Of a stretch of 10,618 nt of DNA, positions 1 to 7,557 are shown in pieces. The position numbers and the translations under genes are program-made. Source of the DNA: Oceanospirillaceae bacterium. Lineage in GTDB: Bacteria; Pseudomonadota; Gammaproteobacteria; Pseudomonadales; Balneatricaceae. The notes under the pieces were generated by a model. The model searched no databases. It was not told the DNA's origin and saw only the letters and a program-made list of their open reading frames with translations. The first letter of the stretch is position 1. Every line of letters begins with the position of its first letter. The stretch is from positions 1 through 10,618 of the forward strand of contig JAGSHA010000081.1 in assembly GCA_023954795.1 (NCBI GenBank), in the 5' to 3' direction.

Positions 1-261
1 AAATAAAAGAGATCAATTTTGCCGGATATTTACTAAAAGCGCAATTGGCGAACATTTAGGCAGTTTATGCTTATAACAGATGGTTAATATCAAGCTTTAA
101 GCATAGAGCGGAATCACGCTTACAGAGAGGAAGATGTATCACTACGACACATGTATCTTTGTAAAAAATTTCTGCGTCGGAAAAAGGCATCGGAGAAAAC
201 AACAAGAGGGAGGTAGCGGCAACTATAAACAATAGCCGCCGCAGTAGAAAATCAAGAGTGT
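1..261. other. AT-rich non-coding stretch downstream of ppk1
   Basis: No open frame with a plausible start, ribosome binding site and family resemblance was found here. The stretch is visibly richer in A and T than the genes to its right. It contains an 8-bp perfect inverted repeat (66-73 and 98-105, 24-nt loop) and a weaker stem with two G-U pairs (131-139 and 151-159). Neither is followed on the minus strand by a run of T, so neither can be called a terminator of ppk1. In Pseudomonas ppx lies next to ppk; no ppx coding sequence is visible in this part of the window. Confidence 0.6.
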
Positions 262-2424
262 TTAGCGCGTAAAGTCATCCATCAGCCGGTCCTGCGCAGA
301 GAAACGCTCCTCACCTTCTGCCGGGTGGTTCTGGGTATAACTCCCATCCGCATGCAGCTCCCAGCTCTGGCAGTTATCCATCATGTAGTAATCCAGCTCC
401 TTTTTCATGCGGTCAGCATTTTTGCCAAACAGCGGAAATCCGGTTTCTACACGGTTGAGCATGTTACGTTCCATCCAGTCAGCACTGGCAGCAAACACTT
501 CTGGCTTACCGTTGTTGGCGAAGTAACACACGCGGGTGTGTTCAAGAAAACGACCGATAATGGAGCGTACACGGATATTCTCGGACAGTTTTGGAATCCC
601 CGGACGCAGGCGGCACATACCACGGATGATCAGATCGATCTTCACCCCGGCACGCGAAGCATCATAGAGGGCCCGGATCAGCTTTGGCTCAGTCAATCCG
701 TTTACCTTCACCATGATATGCGCGTCTTTACCTGACTTAGCCAGGCGCGTTTCACGCTGGATCATTTCCAGCATTTTTGCATGCAGGGTGAACGGTGCGT
801 TGTAGAGTTTCTTCAGTTTCTGAATCTTGCCCATACCGGTCAGTTGCTGGAAGACTTTGTGTACGTCTTCACCGACCTCATGGTCAGCCGTCAGGAAGCT
901 GTAGTCACTGTACAAACGCGCAGTACCTGAATGGTAGTTTCCGGTTCCCAAGTGGGAGTAGCGCACCAGCTTGCCGTTTTCCTGACGCACAATCAGCATC
1001 GCTTTAGCGTGGCACTTGTAGCCCACCACGCCGTATACCACCAGACAACCCGCTTCCTGCAAGCGACTTGCCAGATGCAGGTTACTTTCTTCATCAAAAC
1101 GCGCCCGCAGCTCAATCACTACGGTGACCTCCTTACCGCTGCGCGCGGCTTCCACCAGCGCATTAACGATGTCGGATTTAACACCGGTCCGGTAAAGGGT
1201 CTGTTTGATCGCTACGACGCCGGGGTCTTTAGCCGACTGACGCAGCAGGTCCACCACCGGAATGAACGACTGGAACGGGTGCAGTAACAGCTGATCACTC
1301 TGCTTCAAGGCGCTGAAGATATCTTTCTGATCTTTGATTTTGCCCGGAATACCCGGAGAAAACGGTTTCCAGCGCAGATCGTTGCGTTCGACCAGATCAC
1401 GCACCGCCATCAAACGCGTCAGGTTAACCGGCCCGTTCACGCGATAGGTCTGGCTTTCGTTCAGCGTGTACTCCTGCTGTAGGAAGTGAATCAGCTCTTC
1501 CGGCGTACGGTTATCCACCTCAAGCCTCACCGCATCGCCATACTTACGCGAATGCAGCTCACCACGCAGGGTATTCGCCAGATCTTCAATCTCTTCGAAA
1601 TCGAAGGTCAGATCGGCATTTCGGGTAATGCGGAACTGGAAACAGCCCTTCACTTTCATACCCGGGAACAGATCATCCGCGAACTCATGGATCAGTGAGG
1701 AAAGGAAAATCAGATGATCGCCATCACCTTCACAGATCTCGTCCGGTAAGCGTACCAAACGAGGCAAAGAACGTGGCGCGGGAATGATCGCCATACCGGT
1801 CTGACGACCAAACGCATCCTTACCATCCAGCTCAACGATAAAATTAAGGCTTTTGTTCACCAAACGCGGGAACGGGTGGGAAGGATCAAGTCCGACCGGA
1901 CTAATAACAGGAACAACATTATCGTTGAAGTAGGTTCTGATCCACTCGCGCTGCTTGTCGGTCCAGATGTGGCGACGCAGGAAGTGGATACCTTCGTTCT
2001 CCATCTCCGGGAACAAGGTTTCGTTGAGGATCTGGTACTGACGTTCGATCTGCGCATGACAGATCTCTGCGATACGGCTGATGATCTTTTCCGGATGCAT
2101 CGCATCAGGACCCACCGCTTCGCGGCCGTATTTGAGCTGATGCAGCTGCTCGGCGACACGAATTTCAAAAAACTCATCCAGATTGCTGGAGAAGATCAGC
2201 AGGAACATCAGACGTTCCAGCAATGGATGTTTTTCATCCAGCGCCTGTTCCAGCACGCGGATATTAAACTGCAGATGACTCAGTTCACGGTTGATATAAA
2301 GCTCGGGCGCTTTAAGGTCGACCGGCGGCTCTTCCACCGGTTCATCCGTAATCGGCACACTTTCCCGACTTTCCAGCAGGGCTACTGCCGCTTCACTCTG
2401 CGCTACAGCGGTCTCTTCAACCAT
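262..2424 (-). CDS. ppk1: Polyphosphate kinase 1 (PPK1)
   Basis: Reversibly transfers the gamma-phosphate of ATP to a growing inorganic polyphosphate chain; normally a peripheral inner-membrane or cytoplasmic oligomer. The 720 residues follow the PPK1 layout: N-terminal domain starting at LYINRELSHLQFN (42-54), the NLDEFFEIRV segment (81-90), a head domain, then two HKD/PLD-like C-terminal domains. The histidine that becomes phosphorylated is H472 (CHAK, 471-474), and the second active-site histidine is H629 in FLEHTR. Arginines R412 (QTLYRTG) and R442 (ELRARFDEE) correspond to family metal/phosphate-binding positions. A roughly 36-residue acidic extension precedes the domain; the E. coli enzyme lacks it but pseudomonad PPKs have one. 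The ATG at 2424 is supported by an AGGAG motif (2433-2437) 8 nt upstream. The gene starts 50 nt after hemB ends and is probably cotranscribed with it. It appears complete, with all key residues present. Confidence 0.97.
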   Translation of the reverse strand: MVEETAVAQSEAAVALLESRESVPITDEPVEEPPVDLKAPELYINRELSHLQFNIRVLEQALDEKHPLLERLMFLLIFSSNLDEFFEIRVAEQLHQLKYGREAVGPDAMHPEKIISRIAEICHAQIERQYQILNETLFPEMENEGIHFLRRHIWTDKQREWIRTYFNDNVVPVISPVGLDPSHPFPRLVNKSLNFIVELDGKDAFGRQTGMAIIPAPRSLPRLVRLPDEICEGDGDHLIFLSSLIHEFADDLFPGMKVKGCFQFRITRNADLTFDFEEIEDLANTLRGELHSRKYGDAVRLEVDNRTPEELIHFLQQEYTLNESQTYRVNGPVNLTRLMAVRDLVERNDLRWKPFSPGIPGKIKDQKDIFSALKQSDQLLLHPFQSFIPVVDLLRQSAKDPGVVAIKQTLYRTGVKSDIVNALVEAARSGKEVTVVIELRARFDEESNLHLASRLQEAGCLVVYGVVGYKCHAKAMLIVRQENGKLVRYSHLGTGNYHSGTARLYSDYSFLTADHEVGEDVHKVFQQLTGMGKIQKLKKLYNAPFTLHAKMLEMIQRETRLAKSGKDAHIMVKVNGLTEPKLIRALYDASRAGVKIDLIIRGMCRLRPGIPKLSENIRVRSIIGRFLEHTRVCYFANNGKPEVFAASADWMERNMLNRVETGFPLFGKNADRMKKELDYYMMDNCQSWELHADGSYTQNHPAEGEERFSAQDRLMDDFTR

Positions 2425-2474
2425 CTTCTCTACTCCTGTAGTGGTCAGCAGCCCTTCATACGTCGGGCTACAGC

Positions 2475-3485
2475 CTATTCATTCATTAATTGTGCTGCAC
2501 GCTTGGCAAAGTAGGTGAGGATGCCATCAGCACCTGCGCGTTTAAACGCCATCAGGGATTCCATCATGACCGACTTTTCATCCAGCCAACCGTTCTGGAA
2601 CGCGGCCATATGCATCGCGTACTCACCGCTCACCTGATAGACGAACGTCGGCGCAGACAGCTCTTCTTTAACCCGACGCACGATATCCAGATACGGCATA
2701 CCCGGTTTCACCATGACCATGTCAGCACCTTCTGCCAGATCCATTGCCACTTCGTGCAACGCTTCATCGCTGTTGGCCGGGTCCATCTGGTAACCAAACT
2801 TATTACCTTTACCCAAGTTACCCGCAGAACCGACTGCATCGCGAAATGGGCCATAGTAAGCACTTGCATACTTAGCAGAGTACGCCATGATCCGGGTATT
2901 CACATGCGCATTGCTTTCCAGTTCAGTACGGATTGCGCCAATACGGCCATCCATCATGTCACTCGGCGCAACCACATCTGCACCCGCCTGAGCGTGGGAC
3001 AGCGCCTGCAGCACCAACGTGTCCACAGTGCGGTCATTCAGCACGTAACCGTTTACGTCGATAATGCCGTCCTGACCATGGGTGGTGAATGGATCCAATG
3101 CCACATCCGTCATCACGCCCAATTCCGGGCAGGCATCTTTCAGTGCTTTGACCGCACGTTGTGCCAATCCATCCGGATTGTAGGCTTCTTCTGCAAACTC
3201 AGTTTTCACATCCAGTGGCGTTACCGGAAAAAGGGCGATCGCCGGTACACCCAAAGACACGAGTTCTTTCGCTTCTTTTACCAGCAGGTCGATACTCATT
3301 CGCTCGACACCCGGCATTGAAGGCACAACCTCTGTTTCGTTCTGCCCTTCAATCACAAACATAGGATAAATCAGGTCATCCGGTGTCAGTGTATTTTCCC
3401 GCATCAGTCGACGGGAGAAATCATCAGCTCGCATGCGGCGCATACGGGTCTCGGGGTAGAAACGCTGGCTATTGTTAAAGGCCAC
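2475..3485 (-). CDS. hemB: Delta-aminolevulinic acid dehydratase (porphobilinogen synthase)
   Basis: Cytoplasmic enzyme that condenses two 5-aminolevulinate molecules to porphobilinogen in heme and other tetrapyrrole synthesis. It is a TIM-barrel homo-octamer in the family. The two Schiff-base lysines are visible in MAYSAKYASAYYG and MVKPGMPYLD. The metal loop reads DVALDPFTTHGQDG, with aspartates where zinc enzymes have cysteines, so this is a magnesium-type enzyme as in Pseudomonas aeruginosa. An in-frame ATG at 3494 would give 339 residues, but AAGG abuts it with no spacing. The GTG at 3483-3485 has that motif 9 nt upstream. It also aligns with the recalled P. aeruginosa N-terminus and puts the lysines at 205 and 260, the P. 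aeruginosa numbering. I therefore prefer the GTG (336 aa). First gene of a probable hemB-ppk1 operon. Confidence 0.96.
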   Translation of the reverse strand: MAFNNSQRFYPETRMRRMRADDFSRRLMRENTLTPDDLIYPMFVIEGQNETEVVPSMPGVERMSIDLLVKEAKELVSLGVPAIALFPVTPLDVKTEFAEEAYNPDGLAQRAVKALKDACPELGVMTDVALDPFTTHGQDGIIDVNGYVLNDRTVDTLVLQALSHAQAGADVVAPSDMMDGRIGAIRTELESNAHVNTRIMAYSAKYASAYYGPFRDAVGSAGNLGKGNKFGYQMDPANSDEALHEVAMDLAEGADMVMVKPGMPYLDIVRRVKEELSAPTFVYQVSGEYAMHMAAFQNGWLDEKSVMMESLMAFKRAGADGILTYFAKRAAQLMNE

Positions 3486-3529
3486 GGGAAACATCCTTCT
3501 TTTGCACGAGATTGGACTCGAAAATCATG

Positions 3530-3557
3530 ACAATAATATGACATCGCGATCTGACAA
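3530..3557 (-). promoter_or_regulatory. Candidate sigma-70 promoter of hemB-ppk1
   Basis: On the minus strand TTGTCA (3552-3557, five of six matches to the -35 consensus) is followed after 16 nt by TATTGT (3530-3535, four of six matches to the -10). This would start transcription roughly 35-40 nt before the preferred hemB start. The assignment rests on motif matching by eye, and the surrounding sequence is AT-rich enough to offer other -10 choices. Confidence 0.35.
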
Positions 3558-3560
3558 GAC

Positions 3561-3579
3561 GGTTGTTCATTCAACAACC
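3561..3579. promoter_or_regulatory. Perfect palindrome upstream of the hemB promoter, possible operator
   Basis: GGTTGTT (3561-3567) and AACAACC (3573-3579) form a perfect 7-bp inverted repeat around a 5-nt spacer. On the minus strand it lies 3 bp upstream of the candidate -35 box of hemB, where activators often bind. It also lies in the shared upstream region of elbB. No specific regulator is recognised. It could equally be a small hairpin without function. Confidence 0.3.
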
Positions 3580-3806
3580 TGACCAGACGCAATGAATAAC
3601 GGTGTTACGCCCAGTAGAATTCGCTCCCGGACTCGGCCGAAAGGTCACTAAAAGCGCGTAGTATTTGCACAAATCTTAACGTAATCTGTTGCTTGATAGT
3701 TAGCTTATTGTCGCCCAAAGCCTGAGGGAACTGATGGTTATCACTCCTCGGCAACATTATTACAAGTCAGCGTGCGCATGTTCTGTTTTCAGAAAAGGAT
3801 ATCAGT

Positions 3807-4460
3807 ATGAAAAAAATCGCCGTTATTCTCTCGGGTTGTGGTGTATTTGATGGATCAGAAATCTACGAATCGGTACTGACCCTCTTACGTATCGAACAGA
3901 ACAACGCTCAGTACCAATGCATGGCTCCTGACATAGAACAGCTGCACGTCATCAATCACCTGAAAGGCGACGTTGCTGAGGGCGAAAGCCGCAATGTTCT
4001 GGTTGAAGCGGCACGCCTGGCACGTGGTGACATTCTGGATCTGTCCACGGCGAATGCTGATGATTACGATGCGCTGATTATTCCCGGAGGCTTTGGCGCG
4101 GCGAAAAATCTGTGCGATTTTGCCGTCAACGGCGCACAGTGCGAAGTAAATGAAATCGTTGCCAATTTCACGCGGGAAATTCACAAGGCGGGCAAACCTG
4201 TGGGCCTGATCTGTATCGCCCCTGCAATGACTCCATTACTGTTTGGCGAAGGCACACAGTGCACGATCGGTACCGATTCTGACACTGCGGCAGCGATTGA
4301 AGCGATGGGGGGCAAACATCAAGCCTGCCCTGTTGATGAGATGGTTATCGATACCGAGAAGAAAGTAGTGACGACCCCAGCCTATATGCTGGCAGAGTCG
4401 ATCTCCGAAGCGGCATCAGGCATCAATAAGCTGGTCGATGCTGTTATCAAAATGGCCTGA
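3807..4460 (+). CDS. elbB: Isoprenoid biosynthesis glyoxalase ElbB (DJ-1/PfpI superfamily)
   Basis: Member of the ElbB group of the DJ-1/PfpI class I glutamine-amidotransferase-like fold. E. coli ElbB (YhbL) has weak glyoxalase activity and has been linked genetically to isoprenoid synthesis; its physiological job is not settled. The 217-residue length equals that of E. coli ElbB. Visible family signatures are the start MKKIAVILSGCGVFDGSE, GGFGAAKNLCDFA (94-106), and the nucleophile elbow GLICIAPAM with the likely active-site cysteine C136. The C-terminal VTTPAYMLAESISEAASGI (188-206) is also conserved. The ATG at 3807 has AAAGGA upstream. It is the first gene of the plus-strand cluster; the next gene begins 47 nt after its stop if the preferred start is right. 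Cotranscription with the signalling genes is possible but not shown. Confidence 0.95.
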   Translation: MKKIAVILSGCGVFDGSEIYESVLTLLRIEQNNAQYQCMAPDIEQLHVINHLKGDVAEGESRNVLVEAARLARGDILDLSTANADDYDALIIPGGFGAAKNLCDFAVNGAQCEVNEIVANFTREIHKAGKPVGLICIAPAMTPLLFGEGTQCTIGTDSDTAAAIEAMGGKHQACPVDEMVIDTEKKVVTTPAYMLAESISEAASGINKLVDAVIKMA

Positions 4461-4474
4461 TAAGGCAATAATTG

Positions 4475-4496
4475 GGAGCATGCAGCCACATGCTCC
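4475..4496 (+). promoter_or_regulatory. Stem-loop abutting the ribosome binding site of the binding-protein gene
   Basis: GGAGCATG (4475-4482) and CATGCTCC (4489-4496) form a perfect 8-bp stem with a 6-nt loop in the gap between elbB and the binding-protein gene. The right arm ends exactly where the AGGGAAG ribosome binding site (4497-4503) begins. No T-run follows, so it is not a standard intrinsic terminator. It could set mRNA processing or stability between elbB and the downstream genes, or modulate ribosome access. Confidence 0.45.
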
Positions 4497-4507
4497 AGGG
4501 AAGTCGT

Positions 4508-5413
4508 ATGCTGTATCGCCTCTTATCATCGGCCCTGCTTGGGCTGGCATGTTTACCCGCTCTTATCCACACCTCACCTGTCCTCGCAGATACACTGGTG
4601 TTGGCTCAGCTCAGCGACCGGCCGAAAAAGGATTTTAAGCAGCTGCGCCCAATGGCCAAATATGTTGCATCTGAATTGAAAACCTTTGGCATCACTCGGG
4701 GTGAAGTACGGTTATTTTCTGATCTGGGCGAACTGACCGAAGCGGTGAAAAACGGAGAGGTACACTGGGTCACCGAAACACCTTACACCGCATCAGTACT
4801 GGTACATGAGGGTGATGCTATTCCGTTGGTGATGAAATGGAAATCACGCCAAAAGCGTTACCAGACACTGATCTACACCCACAAAGATTCAAAGTTAACC
4901 AGTCTGGGAGATTTACTGGGTCAACGAATCGCCTTCGAGCACAACAACTCATTCAGCAGTTATTATCTTCCCCGTCTTCTGATGCACAAACAGGGCTTAT
5001 CCGTTAAGAAGATAGAAGATTTCAACGCCCCCCGCGCCAAAGACAAGATCAATTATCTTTTCAGCCGGAACGAAAAAAACAATCTGCTTTGGGTTCACAA
5101 AGGACTGGTCGAAGCAGGTGCGCTTAACGACGGTGACTGGGAAAATAAGGGACGAGTACCTGAGGAGCTCAAGTCCGAATTACGCATCATCTATCGTTCG
5201 GAACCTTACCCCCGTGCATTAGAACTGGTCAGCCCCAAACTGTCAGAAGAGCGTGCTACGGCTTTAAAAAAGCTGCTGCTTAGCATGACGCCGGAAAGTC
5301 ACGGAAAGTTGTTATCACGTTATGAGAAAACCGAAGGCTTTGAAGCACTGACACCCGAAGTTCCCAAGCTGCTGGAAGAGATATACACCACCAGCAAGAC
5401 ATGGTCTGAATGA
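4508..5413 (+). CDS. PhnD-like periplasmic substrate-binding protein
   Basis: Predicted secreted solute-binding protein of the phosphate/phosphite/phosphonate (PhnD/SsuA/TauA-like) class. From the ATG at 4508 it has 301 residues. Residues 1-27 are a signal peptide with a hydrophobic core and an SPVLA/D cleavage site; C15 does not sit in a good lipobox. The first lobe includes DLGELTEAVKNGEVHWVTETPYTA (72-95), the place where PhnD proteins have their ligand loop. Next come TSLGDLLGQRIAFEHNNSFSS (131-151), matching the family's hinge region, and YRSEPYPRALELVSPKLSEE (229-248). A TTG at 4472 would lengthen the frame, but AGGGAAG (4497-4503) lies just before the ATG at 4508 and the signal peptide begins there. 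No permease or ATPase gene adjoins it. The stop overlaps the next start (ATGA), which suggests a sensing partner rather than a transporter part. The ligand cannot be read from the sequence. Confidence 0.85.
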   Translation: MLYRLLSSALLGLACLPALIHTSPVLADTLVLAQLSDRPKKDFKQLRPMAKYVASELKTFGITRGEVRLFSDLGELTEAVKNGEVHWVTETPYTASVLVHEGDAIPLVMKWKSRQKRYQTLIYTHKDSKLTSLGDLLGQRIAFEHNNSFSSYYLPRLLMHKQGLSVKKIEDFNAPRAKDKINYLFSRNEKNNLLWVHKGLVEAGALNDGDWENKGRVPEELKSELRIIYRSEPYPRALELVSPKLSEERATALKKLLLSMTPESHGKLLSRYEKTEGFEALTPEVPKLLEEIYTTSKTWSE

Positions 5414-7557
5414 AGCACTCGCTCGCGACCCGCTATGGTGTCTTACTTGCGGCAATGACAGCGTTCGTTGGCTGCTGCGTTTTAGTGGTCAATCTATATT
5501 ATCTGGAGCACTATGCCAGAGCCTCAATCGCCTCCGGCCAAGAGCATTTGTCAACGGCCGTAGAACAGCAGCTGATCCGGGATGCGGAGTTGGTCGCGAC
5601 ATCAGTCGCCAACAACCTGGATGCGGCTGTGTATAGCTCCGATTTCAGCGCGATACAGGAACAGCTTGAAGCACTCACCCAACAAAGTAGTGTGCCTTAT
5701 GTCTATATTTATGATCAGCAAGGTCTGATCATTCACGACGGATCAGCTGAGCTGCTAACCTACGGCCAGCCCGTCAGTGACTTCTTACCTCCTGGACTGA
5801 ACGCTGATCAGATCAAAGACACCCAGAAAATCGGGCGTTATATTCATATTGCCCAGCCAATCACCTCCGGTGATACAACCTTTGCCATGCTCCGTCTGGC
5901 TATCACCTACAAAGACGCCGAATCTGATATTCAGAACCTGAGCATTGACCTGGAGAATCAGGGACAACAACTGCGTAACAATATTCTGGTGACCTCGCTG
6001 ATGATTATCGCGGTGCTACTGGCAATCGCGACCTCCATCATCTTCCTGCTCTCACAGCATTTACTGTCGCCCGTAAAACGTCTGGCCGAACGCTGCCGGG
6101 CTTACGCAGGCGGTGAGACACAGATCCGCTTCCAACTGGAGCGCGACGATGAATTCGGACTCCTGGGCGAAGCACTGGAAGAGATGAAGGCTTCAATCAA
6201 CCATTCACAGCGACAGGTTGAACAGCTGGCCTATCACGATCCCCTCACCCAGTTACCCAATCGTCGGATGTTCAACGAAGAGCTGAGCAAGTTGATTCAC
6301 TGGGCCGAGCGTCACGATAGTCATGTTGCGGTGCTATTTATCGATCTCGACCACTTTAAGCAAGTGAACGATGTTGCCGGGCATGAGGTGGGGGACAAAC
6401 TATTGATTCAGGCAGCACATCGCCTGAGCAACTTAGTTGCCTCGTTGGCCGACGAACTCGATTTCCCTGTGCCTGAAAGCCTACTTCTCTCGCGCCTTGG
6501 CGGCGATGAATTTGTCTTGCTGCTACCCGCATATACCGACCTGCATCAGATCGATCGCATAGCCACCCAGATCGCCGATCGGCTCGACAACAGTTTCACC
6601 ATCGAAGACCGCCGCTATAACGTCTCCGCCAGCGTAGGGATCACACTTTATCCCGAACACGGCAGTACCGTCACCGAACTGCTCAAACAAGCGGATATTG
6701 CCATGTATGCGGCCAAACACTCCGGCCGTAAACGTCACCGTTTCTTCGAGCCCGATATGAACACAGCGGTCATCAGCAAGATGCTGATACAGCAAGGTGT
6801 GCGCGATGCGATGACAAGCAATGACCTACATCTGGCGTATCAACCCATCATTGATCTGCAATCGGGCGAAGTGCTTGGAGCAGAAGCACTGATCCGTTGG
6901 CACCACCCGGAGAAAGGTGAAATACCACCCGACAGCTTTATTCCACTGATCGAAAAAACCGACCTGATCCTGCCGCTCACCTTGTGGACACTGGAGCGAG
7001 CCTGCAAGGATCTGACGAATCACTTATTGCCTCGCCGATCTTACTTTAAGCTGTCGGTGAATATCTCTGGTGCCGCACTGAAGGAACAATCTATTCGCGA
7101 CAAGATCCATCAGATCATTAGCAGCTACGCGTTACCTGCACATACGTTGCATCTGGAGCTTACCGAAACCAGCATGATGGAGAACATTCAGTCCTGCGCC
7201 GATATTCTCTACGACTGGAAAGGTACCGGTGCCGATATCTGGATTGATGATTTCGGCACCGGTTACTCGTCCTTAAGTTATCTCCATACCCTGCCCATTG
7301 ATGGTCTGAAGATCGACCGCAGCTTCATCACGGATATCACCCAGCTCGAAGGCAATCAGGTCGTAGAAACCATCATCACTCTGGCTCACTCTCTGGGTAT
7401 CGAAACCATCTCTGAAGGGATTGAAACCACCATCCAGCAACAGTTTCTGCAAAGTCGTGGTGGTCATTACGGGCAGGGCTATCTGTTCGCCAAACCTGCG
7501 CCACTAGAGCAACTTACCCACATCCTGGACAAGGAATCTGTATATGAACCACTCTGA
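5410..7557 (+). CDS. Membrane sensor with HAMP, GGDEF and EAL domains (c-di-GMP turnover)
   Basis: Predicted inner-membrane enzyme that makes and/or degrades cyclic di-GMP. Order over 715 residues: membrane segment about 9-31, periplasmic sensor about 32-190 (a Cache/PDC-like stretch around YVYIYDQQGLIIHDGS, 97-112), second membrane segment about 192-215, HAMP about 213-267, GGDEF domain about 272-447, EAL domain about 455-710. The GGDEF motif is intact (364-368), with LFIDLDHFKQVND (309-321) before it. An inhibitory RxxD I-site is absent, since residues 355-358 read PESL. The EAL domain keeps E492 (EALIRW), N551, E583/E586 (ELTET), D613/D614 (DDFGTGYSSL), K634 (LKIDRSF), E669 (SEGIE) and Q689 (QGYLFAKP), so phosphodiesterase activity is plausible. 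The start shares ATGA with the preceding binding-protein gene and has only a weak ribosome binding site, implying translational coupling. The net direction of activity is unknown. Confidence 0.95.
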   Translation: MKHSLATRYGVLLAAMTAFVGCCVLVVNLYYLEHYARASIASGQEHLSTAVEQQLIRDAELVATSVANNLDAAVYSSDFSAIQEQLEALTQQSSVPYVYIYDQQGLIIHDGSAELLTYGQPVSDFLPPGLNADQIKDTQKIGRYIHIAQPITSGDTTFAMLRLAITYKDAESDIQNLSIDLENQGQQLRNNILVTSLMIIAVLLAIATSIIFLLSQHLLSPVKRLAERCRAYAGGETQIRFQLERDDEFGLLGEALEEMKASINHSQRQVEQLAYHDPLTQLPNRRMFNEELSKLIHWAERHDSHVAVLFIDLDHFKQVNDVAGHEVGDKLLIQAAHRLSNLVASLADELDFPVPESLLLSRLGGDEFVLLLPAYTDLHQIDRIATQIADRLDNSFTIEDRRYNVSASVGITLYPEHGSTVTELLKQADIAMYAAKHSGRKRHRFFEPDMNTAVISKMLIQQGVRDAMTSNDLHLAYQPIIDLQSGEVLGAEALIRWHHPEKGEIPPDSFIPLIEKTDLILPLTLWTLERACKDLTNHLLPRRSYFKLSVNISGAALKEQSIRDKIHQIISSYALPAHTLHLELTETSMMENIQSCADILYDWKGTGADIWIDDFGTGYSSLSYLHTLPIDGLKIDRSFITDITQLEGNQVVETIITLAHSLGIETISEGIETTIQQQFLQSRGGHYGQGYLFAKPAPLEQLTHILDKESVYEPL

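Larger units (their letters stand above)
3495..3806. other. Divergent intergenic region between hemB and elbB
   Basis: About 310 bp that must contain promoters for both directions. For hemB a candidate promoter and an adjacent palindrome are listed separately. For elbB I found no convincing -35/-10 pair; several AT-rich hexamers between about 3660 and 3765 are possible. An AAAGGA ribosome binding site (3794-3799) precedes the elbB ATG by 7 nt. No gene, tRNA or riboswitch fold was recognised. Confidence 0.55.

Noticed and set aside
66..159. Inverted repeats 66-73/98-105 and 131-139/151-159 as a ppk1 terminator.
   Set aside because: The first has a 24-nt loop, the second needs G-U pairs, and neither has a T-run on the minus strand.
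2450..2469. Short stem AGCCC/GGGCT between hemB and ppk1 as an intrinsic terminator.
   Set aside because: Only five pairs with a 10-nt loop and no T-run; the close gene spacing argues for cotranscription.
1876..2514. Long plus-strand frames opposite ppk1 and hemB (for example 1876-2514 and 2490-3320).
   Set aside because: They lie antisense to clearly recognised conserved genes, have no family resemblance, and show amino-acid composition typical of shadow frames.
32..3657. Exact 11-nt direct repeat ACTAAAAGCGC at 32-42 and 3647-3657, flanking the hemB-ppk1 pair.
   Set aside because: Several 11-nt matches are expected by chance in a window of this size, and no longer similarity surrounds the copies.
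3660..3765. Possible sigma-70 promoters for elbB.
   Set aside because: No -35/-10 pair with acceptable spacing reached four matches in both hexamers, so none is reported.
4508..4590. Binding protein as a lipoprotein via Cys15.
   Set aside because: The residues before the cysteine (Gly-Leu-Ala) do not fit the lipobox, and a good signal peptidase I site follows at residues 25-27.
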